Shown piece by piece: positions 1 to 6,846 of a stretch of DNA of 19,811 nucleotides (the first letter of the stretch is position 1; the number at the start of each line of letters is the position of its first letter). Both the position numbers and the translations under genes were made by a program. The notes under the pieces were generated by a model. The model did not search any database and was not told the DNA's origin. It saw only the letters and a program-made list of their open reading frames with translations. The stretch is from Pseudomonadota bacterium (GTDB lineage: Bacteria > Pseudomonadota > Alphaproteobacteria > Rhizobiales > Hyphomicrobiaceae). The DNA is taken from positions 1-19,811 of the forward strand of contig JAEWIJ010000250.1 of NCBI GenBank assembly GCA_023387235.1, written 5' to 3'.

Positions 1-2
1 CG

Positions 3-1019
3 CCCGATGCGAGCTTCGACCGGGCCGCGAGTTGGCTCTACGAAGGGATCGGCAAGGCGTTCGACAACAACACGGCGCGCCTAGCCGTCGTCGGCGACAA
101 TCCCATGCTGCTCGCCGGCGAGGACCCCGCTAAGGTAGCGCGCGCGAGCAAGGCCAACTCCGTTGCCTACCAGCCGGCGCTGGAGAAGATCGCGGGATTC
201 GACATCAACTGGAACATCGTCGCCTATCCGGGTCCGTCCTGGGCCAAGCTGGTCTTTGCCGATGACGAAGAGAATGTCGCCGTGAGCAAGCTCGCGGATG
301 CGATCTTCGCGGCGTCGCGCGTCGATGGCAGCGATCCCGTGGGCGCCTGGGCCCGGCACAATGCCGCGCTGCAGAGCCGCACGGCATGGCTCAACGGCCA
401 GCGCTTTTCCGCGCTCCATTTCAGCGGTCCGGGCACCGACCTCACGATCGGTCTTGCCGATGGCCACGAATGGCAGGGCGGATCCTCAACGGCCAAGAAC
501 GGCATCACGTGCAATCCGAACATCCCGACCGAGGAAGTCTTCACGACACCGCACGCGCGCCGCGTCGGCGGTCGCGTGTCGAGCACGAAGCCGCTCTCCT
601 ATCAGGGCACGCTCATCGACAACATCGCCGTGCGCTTCGAGGAGGGCCGCATCGTCGAGGCCAAGGCTTCGAAGGGCGAAGAAGTGCTCAACAAAGTACT
701 CGACACCGACGAGGGCGCGCGCCGTCTCGGCGAAGTCGCGCTCGTACCGCACTCCTCGCCCATCTCGAAGAGCGGGCTGCTGTTCTACAACACGCTGTTC
801 GACGAGAATGCTGCCTGCCACATCGCGCTCGGCCAGTGCTACTCGAAATGCTTCCTCGACGGTGGCAAGCTTACGCCTGAGCAGATTGCGGCGCAGGGCG
901 GCAACAAGAGCTTCATCCACATCGACTGGATGATCGGCTCGGACAAGATCGACATCGACGGCGTGCACGCCGATGGCCGCCGGGTGCCCGTCTTCCGCAA
1001 AGGCGAGTGGGCGGCTTGA
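3..1019 (+). CDS. M29-family metallo-aminopeptidase, 5'-truncated by the window edge
   Basis: This reading frame is already open at the left edge and runs 338 residues to a TGA. The family is usually a little over 400 residues, so roughly the first 75 are outside the window. It matches the M29 (aminopeptidase T/AmpS) family, which removes N-terminal residues from peptides using a two-metal cocatalytic centre. All the expected metal-site and catalytic residues can be read: Glu in NIPTEEVFTTPH, Glu in GEVALVP, His and Tyr seven apart in HIALGQCY, and the His-x-Asp pair in HIDWMIGS. The enzyme therefore looks intact over the visible part. No signal peptide can be judged because the N-terminus is missing; family members are cytoplasmic. 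It converges on the next gene across a short hairpin-containing gap. Confidence 0.93.
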   Translation, partial: PDASFDRAASWLYEGIGKAFDNNTARLAVVGDNPMLLAGEDPAKVARASKANSVAYQPALEKIAGFDINWNIVAYPGPSWAKLVFADDEENVAVSKLADAIFAASRVDGSDPVGAWARHNAALQSRTAWLNGQRFSALHFSGPGTDLTIGLADGHEWQGGSSTAKNGITCNPNIPTEEVFTTPHARRVGGRVSSTKPLSYQGTLIDNIAVRFEEGRIVEAKASKGEEVLNKVLDTDEGARRLGEVALVPHSSPISKSGLLFYNTLFDENAACHIALGQCYSKCFLDGGKLTPEQIAAQGGNKSFIHIDWMIGSDKIDIDGVHADGRRVPVFRKGEWAA

Positions 1020-1035
1020 GGGGACCGGATTTCTG

Positions 1036-1062
1036 CTCCATCCCCCTTTTTGGGGAGGGACG
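1036..1062. repeat. Short inverted repeat between convergent genes, possible terminator
   Basis: The gap between the aminopeptidase stop and the stop of the minus-strand gene contains TCCCC-CTTTTT-GGGGA (1041-1056), followed by GGGACGGGG. It could act as a weak bidirectional terminator. It also resembles a degenerate copy of the dispersed CTTCTCCCC...GGGGAGAAG palindromes typical of rhizobial intergenic DNA; a much better copy lies at 15947-15974. Confidence 0.35.
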
Positions 1063-1088
1063 GGGCGAATCGCTGTTTGCCCTTCCCT

Positions 1089-1796
1089 TCAGACCGCGCC
1101 GCGAGCGGCAGCGATGGCATAGCGCGCGAGACTTGCCTCCAAACCCGGACCCCGCTCGGCGAGGAAATTCTCGACGATGCCCCGGCGCGCCTCGGCTGCC
1201 GCACCTTCGAGATGGCCGAGCCCATGCAGCGCGCTCTTGATGCAGACCGTATTGGGTGAGCGCAGCGCCGCAGCCAACACGGCGAGCAGGGCCGCGACGC
1301 GCGGGTCCTTCGGCCCGGCACCGCGCCAGTAGCCGAGGGGCGAGGCATCCCACAGCATGTACGTGAACGTGCCGAGCGGCCCTGCTGCATCATGCAGCAA
1401 ACCTGCTGCCGGTACCGCGCGCGGCGTCAGGCAGTCGGCGTAGAGCACCTCGATGGACGCAATGGCCGCCACCTGCTCGGCGACGGGCACGGTCTCGCAG
1501 TTTTGCCGGTGCGCGGGGGAGTTCGCGAGGCGATAGCCGAAGTTCGACCAGCGCATGGAGAAGAGCGCCGTGAGACCGACGCCGAGCTGGTCATTGTCGA
1601 ACGCCGCAAGGTCGCGGGCGGCGTGCCGCATCACGTGCGCAAAGAGGGGCGCGATCTCGTCGGTTCGTGCGGCGAACTCGGCGCAGTCGAAATGCTGCGC
1701 GCAGTTCGGCTTGCGCGCCGCTGCCGGCAGGCGGTGGAAATAATGCTGAAGCAGCGCTTCGTAGCGATGCCGCGGCGGCTCGGGCAACCGATCCAT
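1089..1796 (-). CDS. Uncharacterised 235-residue protein with C-terminal SALHGLGHL motif
   Basis: I do not recognise a named function. I chose the start at 1796 because GAGGAGG lies 6 nt upstream of that ATG; a longer in-frame start at 1883 has no such site. The protein is alpha-helical in appearance, without signal peptide or convincing membrane segment. It carries several Cys and His residues (N-terminal NCAQHFDC around 31-38, later QNC and ADC) and a conserved-looking block CIKSALHGLGHL at 185-196. That block resembles a helical-repeat turn seen in uncharacterised bacterial proteins. The gene lies about 100 nt downstream of the phasin on the same strand, so it may be co-transcribed with it, although a weak hairpin lies between them. 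Confidence 0.8.
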   Translation of the reverse strand: MDRLPEPPRHRYEALLQHYFHRLPAAARKPNCAQHFDCAEFAARTDEIAPLFAHVMRHAARDLAAFDNDQLGVGLTALFSMRWSNFGYRLANSPAHRQNCETVPVAEQVAAIASIEVLYADCLTPRAVPAAGLLHDAAGPLGTFTYMLWDASPLGYWRGAGPKDPRVAALLAVLAAALRSPNTVCIKSALHGLGHLEGAAAEARRGIVENFLAERGPGLEASLARYAIAAARGAV

Positions 1797-1870
1797 GTGC
1801 GCCTCCTCGATCCAATCCCGAACCCTTGGTCGCGCCGTGGTGGCACAAGGTTCATCCGGACTGGCAAGAG

Positions 1871-1885
1871 AGGTGCCAAACACCT
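1871..1885. repeat. Weak hairpin downstream of the first phasin
   Basis: AGGTG-CCAAA-CACCT forms a 5-bp stem in the gap between the phasin stop and the start of the downstream 235-residue gene. There is no T-tract on either strand, so it is at most a weak attenuating or processing structure. Confidence 0.2.
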
Positions 1886-1897
1886 AGGAAAGAAATC

Positions 1898-2275
1898 TCA
1901 GCGCTTCGGCGTCATGCCCTGCATGGCCTCGGTCATCATCTTCCCGAGGTCCTGGGCTTGCGCAGCGTACGCCTGGATCTGCGCCTGCGCGAACTGCGTC
2001 TGCAGCGAAAACACCTGCTGCACGTCCTTTGCCGACGCGAGATCGCTCGCGAGCGCGAAGCTCGCCTCGGCATTCTCCTTGGCGTAGCCGATCGCACGCT
2101 CCTGCACCGCCTGGAAGCCGTTCGTCAGCTCATTGGAGGGCAGGCCCTTGGTCCACATGCCGACAGCCTGTGTCATCGCATCCAGAAACTGGCCGTAAGT
2201 CGCGCGTGCCTGCTCGACATTTCTCTCCGCGAGTTCGCGCATCTGTTGGGAGAACTCGAAGGGATTCTGGGCCAT
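1898..2275 (-). CDS. Phasin family protein (first copy)
   Basis: This 125-residue protein begins MAQNPFEFSQQMRELAERNVEQ and is almost wholly amphipathic helix rich in Ala, Gln and Glu. It lacks cysteines and membrane segments and has the length and heptad-like pattern of the Phasin_2 family. Phasins coat polyhydroxyalkanoate granules in the cytoplasm and control their number and size; some are general stress or chaperone-like proteins. The start at 2275 has AGGAGG 7 nt upstream, and the in-frame start at 2338 is less likely. Central residues YAKENAEASFALASDLASAKD match the helix-turn-helix portion common in alphaproteobacterial phasins. A second, divergent phasin is encoded at 18228-18557. 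Confidence 0.9.
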   Translation of the reverse strand: MAQNPFEFSQQMRELAERNVEQARATYGQFLDAMTQAVGMWTKGLPSNELTNGFQAVQERAIGYAKENAEASFALASDLASAKDVQQVFSLQTQFAQAQIQAYAAQAQDLGKMMTEAMQGMTPKR

Positions 2276-2429
2276 GGATGCCTCCTGTGCATGTGACGCG
2301 TCGGTCGAGCCTAGGCCGTCTGTCTGTCCCCCAATCATCGGACGGAGAACAAATCAATAGCCCCGAATGCCGGACGACCGCAAGGTGCCCCTCGCATCGG
2401 AAGCGCCGCGGCGAACGCGCGCGCCTGGC

Positions 2430-3761
2430 TCAGCTCGACGGCTGATCAAGCTTTCGTGTGAGACTCTCGAACTCGCGCCGCAGTTCCTCGTTGCGGAAGA
2501 TCTGCTCGAATGTCGGCGCCTCGAGCTTCTGGATGGCCTCGAAAGTCGTCGCGCTCTCGCGCATCAGCACACGGAGCTGGAAGCTCGCCTCGACTGTCTC
2601 GTAGGTATTGTCGGCGATCCTCAGATCATGCACCGCGCGCGACCTCGCCCGTGCGATCTGCTCGCGCTGCTGGAGGAGATAGCGCCTATAGCCCTTGGCC
2701 GCTTCCTCGGCGAGGCGCTGGCTCTCGCGGTTCGCCTCGAGCGCGCGGCGCTGGTCGGGCCGGTTCTCGGCGCGCAGGAGCTGGTTCGTCTTGGCGCGCG
2801 CCTGATCCACGTCCTTCATGATCGCTTCGAGCTTCGGCAGGTACTGCTTGTCGATCTTGGCTATCATCGAGTCCTGCGCATGCACCAGGATCGCGAACAA
2901 CGCCGCATGCATGGCGAAATACTTCCGCGCCGCGCCGATGTTCTCGCCCGATGCCGCCAGCAGCTTGCTGAGCTGCCCGTCGATAAGCTTCGCCGAGTTG
3001 AACACCGAGATGAGGCGGACGATGTCACCCGACAGAACACCGTCTAGCAGCAGGTCGAGCTGGTCGTTACCGAGTTCGATGCCGCTCTTCGCGAGCGCCG
3101 CGCGGATCTCCTCCTTGGTCGCCGCGATCTGATCCCGGTTGAGATCGATGCGCGAGCGCGAGTCCGCGATGTCGCGCTCGAGGCTGTCGACCGTGTCCGC
3201 CGTCACGCCGGGAATGAGCGCGCTCTTCGGGGCGGTGATCTGCTTCTCGCGCAGCTTGACGATGCGATCCTCGATGTCGTGGATGTTCTTGCGGAGCGTC
3301 TCGATCTTCTTCTGGCTCTCGACCACCGGCACGTCGGTGACGATCCCGAGCGCCGCGTCGAGCAGGTCGCGGACCTTGCGCTCGCGATCCTCGCGCGTCT
3401 CCGTCCAGAGCGGCTTGACGATGAAGTCGTTCGTCGAGGGCAGCTTGCGCGCCTCGTCGCGGTTGCGCGCGGTATCGTTGAGAATGGCGTCGATCGCCTT
3501 CATGAGGCGCTGTGCCTGCTCGTACTGCGGATCGCCCTCCCGCGGGTCGCGCGCCGGCTGTGCGGGCTCGGTCGAAGCGGGAAGCTGTGCGGTCGGCGGC
3601 GACGCCAGCTTGCTGTCCGCCGCGCCCTGGACACGATGGATGCCCGTGCCCTGTTTCCTCAGGACGTCGGCGATGCCGTCGCGCGTCGGCTCGGCCAGCG
3701 CTGCGAACGGACCAATGGCGGCCGTTGCCGCCACAACGCACCCGATAATGACCCCGCGCAT
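2430..3761 (-). CDS. Exported coiled-coil protein of unknown function
   Basis: The chosen start (3761) has GGAGGTG about 6 nt upstream; an ATG five codons earlier (3776) lacks a site. The 443-residue product begins with a clear signal peptide: MRG, a hydrophobic stretch VIIGCVVAATAAIGPFAAL, then a cleavage site near ALA/EP. A Pro/Ala/Gln-rich linker follows (about 45-80). The rest is mostly charged helix, with coiled-coil segments at about 150-230 (KKIETLRKNIHDIEDRIVKLREK and RDIADSRSRIDLNRDQIAATKEE) and 300-430. Between them is a less charged helical core, LDLLLDGVLSGDIVRLISVFNSAKLIDGQ. No enzyme motif is visible. A periplasmic or envelope-associated structural role is inferred from the signal peptide and coiled coils only. 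The stop lies 154 nt from the phasin start, and transcription runs toward the phasin. Confidence 0.85.
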   Translation of the reverse strand: MRGVIIGCVVAATAAIGPFAALAEPTRDGIADVLRKQGTGIHRVQGAADSKLASPPTAQLPASTEPAQPARDPREGDPQYEQAQRLMKAIDAILNDTARNRDEARKLPSTNDFIVKPLWTETREDRERKVRDLLDAALGIVTDVPVVESQKKIETLRKNIHDIEDRIVKLREKQITAPKSALIPGVTADTVDSLERDIADSRSRIDLNRDQIAATKEEIRAALAKSGIELGNDQLDLLLDGVLSGDIVRLISVFNSAKLIDGQLSKLLAASGENIGAARKYFAMHAALFAILVHAQDSMIAKIDKQYLPKLEAIMKDVDQARAKTNQLLRAENRPDQRRALEANRESQRLAEEAAKGYRRYLLQQREQIARARSRAVHDLRIADNTYETVEASFQLRVLMRESATTFEAIQKLEAPTFEQIFRNEELRREFESLTRKLDQPSS

Positions 3762-3844
3762 GCCACACCTCCGCATACGAACATAGGGTGTCGATTAGGG
3801 CCTTACCATGGTGCGGGCATGAATATAGTTTTCAGGTTCGGCGT

Positions 3845-3994
3845 CGCCCGGCGCTGCAAAAGCAGCGAGGCGGGCGGGCATTTTCGGTTTGGGCCCGCCT
3901 ACGCCGCAAAAGCAGCGAGGCGGGCGGACATTTTCGGTTTTGGGCCCGTCCTCGCTGCAAAAAGCAGCGAGGCGGGCCCGGGCGCCCGCCTCGC
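3845..3994. repeat. Tandem 50-bp repeats, each forming a GC-rich hairpin
   Basis: Two adjacent units (3856-3905 and 3906-3956) share an identical 22-nt core beginning GCAAAAGCAGCGAGGCGGGC and a second identical block CATTTTCGGTTT. A third, partial unit starts at 3957. Each core pairs with the sequence just before it: GCCCG..CGCTGC, an A4-A5 loop, then GCAGCGAGGCGGGC. Three successive stem-loops therefore centre near 3860, 3910 and 3961. The last repeat core is also the left arm of a perfect 11-bp inverted repeat with GCCCGCCTCGC (3984-3994). No protein or mobile-element signature is attached. Confidence 0.85.
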
Positions 3995-4210
3995 AACGGA
4001 CCAGGTGCACGCACCCGTCCGGGCCTTTCGGCCTCTACCTGTCCTGTCGAATGCTGACGCACGACCGCGTTCGGTCGGCGCGCGGCGGCTCCCCCTCCAC
4101 CTGCGCGCCAGCTCATCGAGCTCGGGCCTGGCCTCCGCTCTTCTCACGGGCAGGCCGGCACCGAGCATACCGCCACATGCACCGACCCACCGATCCAATT
4201 GCCGGCGCGC

Positions 4211-4234
4211 GAAAGTGCTCCCCCGAACACTTTC
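4211..4234. repeat. Inverted repeat GAAAGTG-N10-CACTTTC
   Basis: A perfect 7-bp inverted repeat (4211-4217 with 4228-4234) surrounds CTCCCCCGAA. It lies 135 nt beyond the stop of the glutathione S-transferase gene, in that gene's direction of transcription. There is no T-tract, so it is not a standard intrinsic terminator. It could be a dispersed repeat or a protein-binding site. Confidence 0.4.
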
Positions 4235-4321
4235 CCGCACTCGCCATGCCTGTGCCGCCAGCCGTTTCCAGCGGCGCACGGACATGCGATCCGGCATGAA
4301 GAGAGACTAGCGGGGAATCGC

Positions 4322-4336
4322 TTAACAAAGCCTTAA
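4322..4336. promoter_or_regulatory. Perfect TTAA-N7-TTAA motif (CtrA-type box)
   Basis: TTAACAAAGCCTTAA matches the TTAA-N7-TTAA full-site pattern recognised by the cell-cycle response regulator CtrA in alphaproteobacteria. It sits 33 nt past the stop of the glutathione S-transferase gene and more than 500 nt before the coiled-coil gene start. No confident transcript start is adjacent. Binding is inferred from pattern only. Confidence 0.4.
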
Positions 4337-4368
4337 ACGGCGTGTCGGGGCGATGCCCTACGCCCCGC

Positions 4369-4974
4369 TTATTGTGCTGGGCGCGTCGCCTCGAAGGCTG
4401 GAACCGCGGCCGCGAACTCGTCGAGCCAATTGACCATCTTCGGATTTCCCGCGCGCCACTTCCCGCCGAGACGGAAGTCGAGATAGCCGAGCGCAGCCGC
4501 GAGCGTCATGTGACCGTAGTCGGGATGGCCCTTCCACGTCGGCGGCGCCGCCTCGAGCACGGCGAGCGCGCGATCGATCTTCGACTGCTGGCGATCGAGC
4601 CATGCCTGTACGCGCATGTTCTCGGGCCGGAAGCGCGCCTCGTACACGATGAGCAGCGCCGCATCGAGCATACCATCGGCGAGGCCCCCGAGCGTCAGCG
4701 TGCGCCAGCGCTCCGGTCCGCTCTTCGGAAAGAGCACGGGTGTCGGGCTGAGCGAGTCGAGATACTCGCAAATGACGTGACTGTCGAAGATCGCCTCGCC
4801 CTCGTCCGTAATGAGGCAGGGCACCTTGCCGAGCGGGTTGAGCTTGTTGAGCGTCGGGTCGCCCGCATTCGTATCTGCCGGCTGATGCTCGATGCGGCCT
4901 TCGAGGCCCTTGATGGCAGCCGTCATTCGCACCTTGCGGACGTAGGGCGAGAGCATCGACGACATGAGCTTCAT
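4369..4974 (-). CDS. Glutathione S-transferase family protein
   Basis: This 201-residue protein has the two-domain GST layout. The N-terminal thioredoxin-like domain (about 1-78) starts MKLMSSMLSPYVRKVR, where the Ser in SPYVRKVR is at the usual catalytic position for Ser-type bacterial GSTs. The cis-Pro follows in LGKVPCL (near 52), then the glutathione-binding turn FDSHVICEYLD (63-72). The remaining residues form the all-helical C-terminal domain. Such enzymes conjugate or reduce electrophiles with glutathione in the cytosol; the substrate cannot be deduced. Homology of the first strand favours the start at 4974 over the ATG at 5016, although the nearest purine-rich site (GAGGA) is rather far at about 12 nt. 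The gene stands alone, with about 300 nt upstream before the next gene. Confidence 0.92.
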   Translation of the reverse strand: MKLMSSMLSPYVRKVRMTAAIKGLEGRIEHQPADTNAGDPTLNKLNPLGKVPCLITDEGEAIFDSHVICEYLDSLSPTPVLFPKSGPERWRTLTLGGLADGMLDAALLIVYEARFRPENMRVQAWLDRQQSKIDRALAVLEAAPPTWKGHPDYGHMTLAAALGYLDFRLGGKWRAGNPKMVNWLDEFAAAVPAFEATRPAQ

Positions 4975-5288
4975 GGCAGACGTTTCCTCAAGCAATACGA
5001 CGCCACGCGCGTTCATGTGCGCAGCTCACAGGCCGCGATCGTGCCGCGCCAGCGGCAACACCGCAACCGATTTCAATCGATCGGACATGTGGATTTTAGA
5101 GAGCTGGCCGGCGTCCCGAGACTTATGCCGTCGGCCTGACACCCCGCCACGCCAGCGCCAGCCAGCTCCCGTGGCCCCTTCATAGCCGCAAGCCTCGACG
5201 CGCGCCGCACTTCTCTGCCGGTTATGCACGATCACGCACGCATGTGGACGAGCGCACACTCGCGCGTTGCCTGTGGCCCACGTGCCCC
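4975..5288. other. 314-nt intergenic region, no supported gene
   Basis: The region lies between the start of the glutathione S-transferase and the stop of the methyltransferase, both on the minus strand, so it should hold the transferase's promoter. I could not find a convincing -35/-10 pair or a terminator. A 20-codon minus-strand frame starting MSDRLKSVAVL (about 5086-5027) has no ribosome-binding site and is probably chance. Confidence 0.5.
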
Positions 5289-5894
5289 TCACATCAGGCG
5301 CGCGAGCCAGACCGTATGCCCACTGCACGTTGCGTCCGCGCTCGTGTGCCGAAGCACCTCGAAGCCATAAGCACCGAGCAGCGCCGCGTATTCGTCCGCA
5401 TCGAGGCTCGCATGATAGAGCGGCTCGCCGCCGTATGTGCCGATGGCTTCGCCATGCGCGGGGCCGCTCGTGAACATGAGCGCCGTGCCCGGCGCCGCGT
5501 GCGCGCGAAACACGGCGAACATCGCGCGCTGATCCTCGGCCGTCAGATGAAAGAAGCTGTCCCAGGCGAGAATGCCACCGAACCTCACGCCGAGATCGAG
5601 ACGGCGCATGTCGCCGACGATCCATGTCGCCTTGGGAAAGCGCGTTTTGCACATGGCGATCATCGCGGGCGCGCTGTCGACACCCGTTAGCAGATGCCCC
5701 TTCTCGATGAGATAGCGCGCGATCGGCTCGCCCATGCCGCAACCGAGATCGAGCACCGGGGCAGCCGGCGTCATGGCCGCGCGGAAATGCTCGAGCCAGC
5801 CGTGCTCGAACAGCGCGCGCGAGCGATCGGCATCGTATGCCGCAGCGTGGCGCTCGTAGAGATCGATGATCTGCGTCGATGATGGGTCGGTCAT
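5289..5894 (-). CDS. Class I SAM-dependent methyltransferase
   Basis: The 201-residue protein has a standard Rossmann-fold methyltransferase sequence. The N-terminal helix LYERHAAAYDADRS is followed by motif I VLDLGCGMGEP (47-57) for SAM binding, an acidic ribose ligand in TGVDSAPAMIA (Asp73), GDMRRLDL (Asp95), and the post-motif strand GGILAWDSFFHL. The acceptor is unknown; similar proteins are annotated only as Methyltransf_11/25. The start at 5894 fits the beginning of the conserved helix. The upstream ATG at 5930 would add MLRANGCSTLRP, which runs into the divergent gene's promoter. No strong Shine-Dalgarno site is visible for either. The gene is divergent from the alpha/beta hydrolase, whose possible starts begin 55 nt away. 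Confidence 0.92.
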   Translation of the reverse strand: MTDPSSTQIIDLYERHAAAYDADRSRALFEHGWLEHFRAAMTPAAPVLDLGCGMGEPIARYLIEKGHLLTGVDSAPAMIAMCKTRFPKATWIVGDMRRLDLGVRFGGILAWDSFFHLTAEDQRAMFAVFRAHAAPGTALMFTSGPAHGEAIGTYGGEPLYHASLDADEYAALLGAYGFEVLRHTSADATCSGHTVWLARLM

Positions 5895-5981
5895 GGGGCG
5901 GAGTGTCGAACAGCCGTTCGCGCGAAGCAAGATCGTCCGCTATGCTCGGTGCCGATGCCGCAGTCCGGAATGAGCCCCGCC

Positions 5982-6809
5982 ATGACCAAGATCGACTACG
6001 AGGCCGAGTACAACAACCGCCGCCGCGTGCCCGAGCACGAAGCCATCGCCGCCCGCTGGGCCGCCGCCTCGGCCACATGGCGAAAAGAGGCGGACCTTCT
6101 CGCCGATCAGGCATACGGTCCGGGCGAGCGCCAGCGCTATGATCTCTTCCGCGCCCGCGGCACCGCCGAAGCGCCGCTCGTCGTCTACGTCCATGGCGGC
6201 TACTGGCAGCGCGGCGACCGCAAAGGCCAAAGCTTCATCGCCAAGGCGCTCAATGCGCGCGGTGTCGATGTCGCGATGCCGTCCTACTCGCTCGCGCCGG
6301 CCGTGAGCGTGGGCGCGATCGTCGGCGACATCCGCCAGTGTCTGAAGGCGCTCTTTCAGCGCACGAAGAAGCGTCCGGTCGTCATCGGCCACTCGGCCGG
6401 TGGCCACCTTGCAGCGTCCATGCTGGCGACGGACTGGTCGACGGTCGGCGACGTGCCGGGTGATCTGGTGCGTGCGGCCTACGCGCTCAGCGGCGCCTTC
6501 GATCCCGAGCCGCTGATCGGAACCTCGCTCAATGACGCGCTGAAGCTCGACGCCGTGAGCGCCCGCGCCGCGAATGCCATCACCGGCCGCAAGCCGCCGC
6601 CCTCGGCGACCATGGTCGCGGCCGTCGGTGGTGATGAAAGCCAGGAGTTCATTCGTCAGAGCCTCGCGCTGGCGGCGACGTGGAGCGCGGCCGGCGTCAA
6701 GGCCGAGTGCGTCGTGGTGCCGAACGCCAACCACTTCACCATTCTGGACGAGCTGGCGCGCGCCGAAAGTGCCGTTCTGGCACGCATCGTCTCGTTAGCG
6801 AACGGCTGA
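5982..6809 (+). CDS. Alpha/beta hydrolase of the arylformamidase/esterase type
   Basis: This 275-residue enzyme (from the ATG at 5982) shows the oxyanion-hole motif HGGYWQ (71-76), the nucleophile elbow GHSAGGH (Ser138), an acidic residue in VGGDES (Asp219) and the catalytic His in NANHFTIL (His251). The triad is therefore complete. The N-terminal EAEYNNRRRVPEH block and the HGGYW motif are characteristic of kynurenine-formamidase-like hydrolases. No tryptophan-degradation genes accompany it, so kynurenine formamidase activity is only a possibility and a general carboxylesterase is the safer call. Other in-frame starts are GTG 5949, ATG 5955 and ATG 5970. I prefer 5982 because family homology begins there; no Shine-Dalgarno sequence decides it. 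Confidence 0.9.
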   Translation: MTKIDYEAEYNNRRRVPEHEAIAARWAAASATWRKEADLLADQAYGPGERQRYDLFRARGTAEAPLVVYVHGGYWQRGDRKGQSFIAKALNARGVDVAMPSYSLAPAVSVGAIVGDIRQCLKALFQRTKKRPVVIGHSAGGHLAASMLATDWSTVGDVPGDLVRAAYALSGAFDPEPLIGTSLNDALKLDAVSARAANAITGRKPPPSATMVAAVGGDESQEFIRQSLALAATWSAAGVKAECVVVPNANHFTILDELARAESAVLARIVSLANG

Positions 6810-6846
6810 CGCCTGGGGGCGAACGGTTGAAGCCGCGAAACTCAGC

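Larger units (their letters stand above)
3762..4368. other. 607-nt intergenic region with repeat array and motifs, no convincing gene
   Basis: This stretch lies upstream of the coiled-coil gene and downstream of the glutathione S-transferase, both on the minus strand. It contains the hairpin repeat array (3845-3994), an inverted repeat (4211-4234) and a TTAA-N7-TTAA motif (4322-4336). Several open frames cross it, but they run through the repeats and use many AGG, AGA and GGG codons unlike neighbouring genes. I see no Shine-Dalgarno sequence in front of any of them. Confidence 0.6.

Noticed and set aside
3845..3994. CRISPR array
   Set aside because: Units are contiguous 50-bp repeats with no distinct spacers, only two to three copies, and no cas genes nearby.
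3279..4310. A 343-codon plus-strand frame across the coiled-coil gene's 5' part and the repeat array
   Set aside because: It is antisense to a gene with signal peptide and ribosome-binding site, then runs through hairpin repeats. No start site or motif supports it.
5027..5086. 20-codon minus-strand frame as a possible leader peptide before the glutathione S-transferase
   Set aside because: There is no ribosome-binding site, no regulatory codon run and no attenuator hairpin after it.
5026..6114. A 362-codon minus-strand frame covering the methyltransferase in another frame
   Set aside because: Its composition is Arg/Ala/Gly/Ser-rich without motifs, and it overlaps both the methyltransferase and the divergent hydrolase, each of which has complete active-site signatures.
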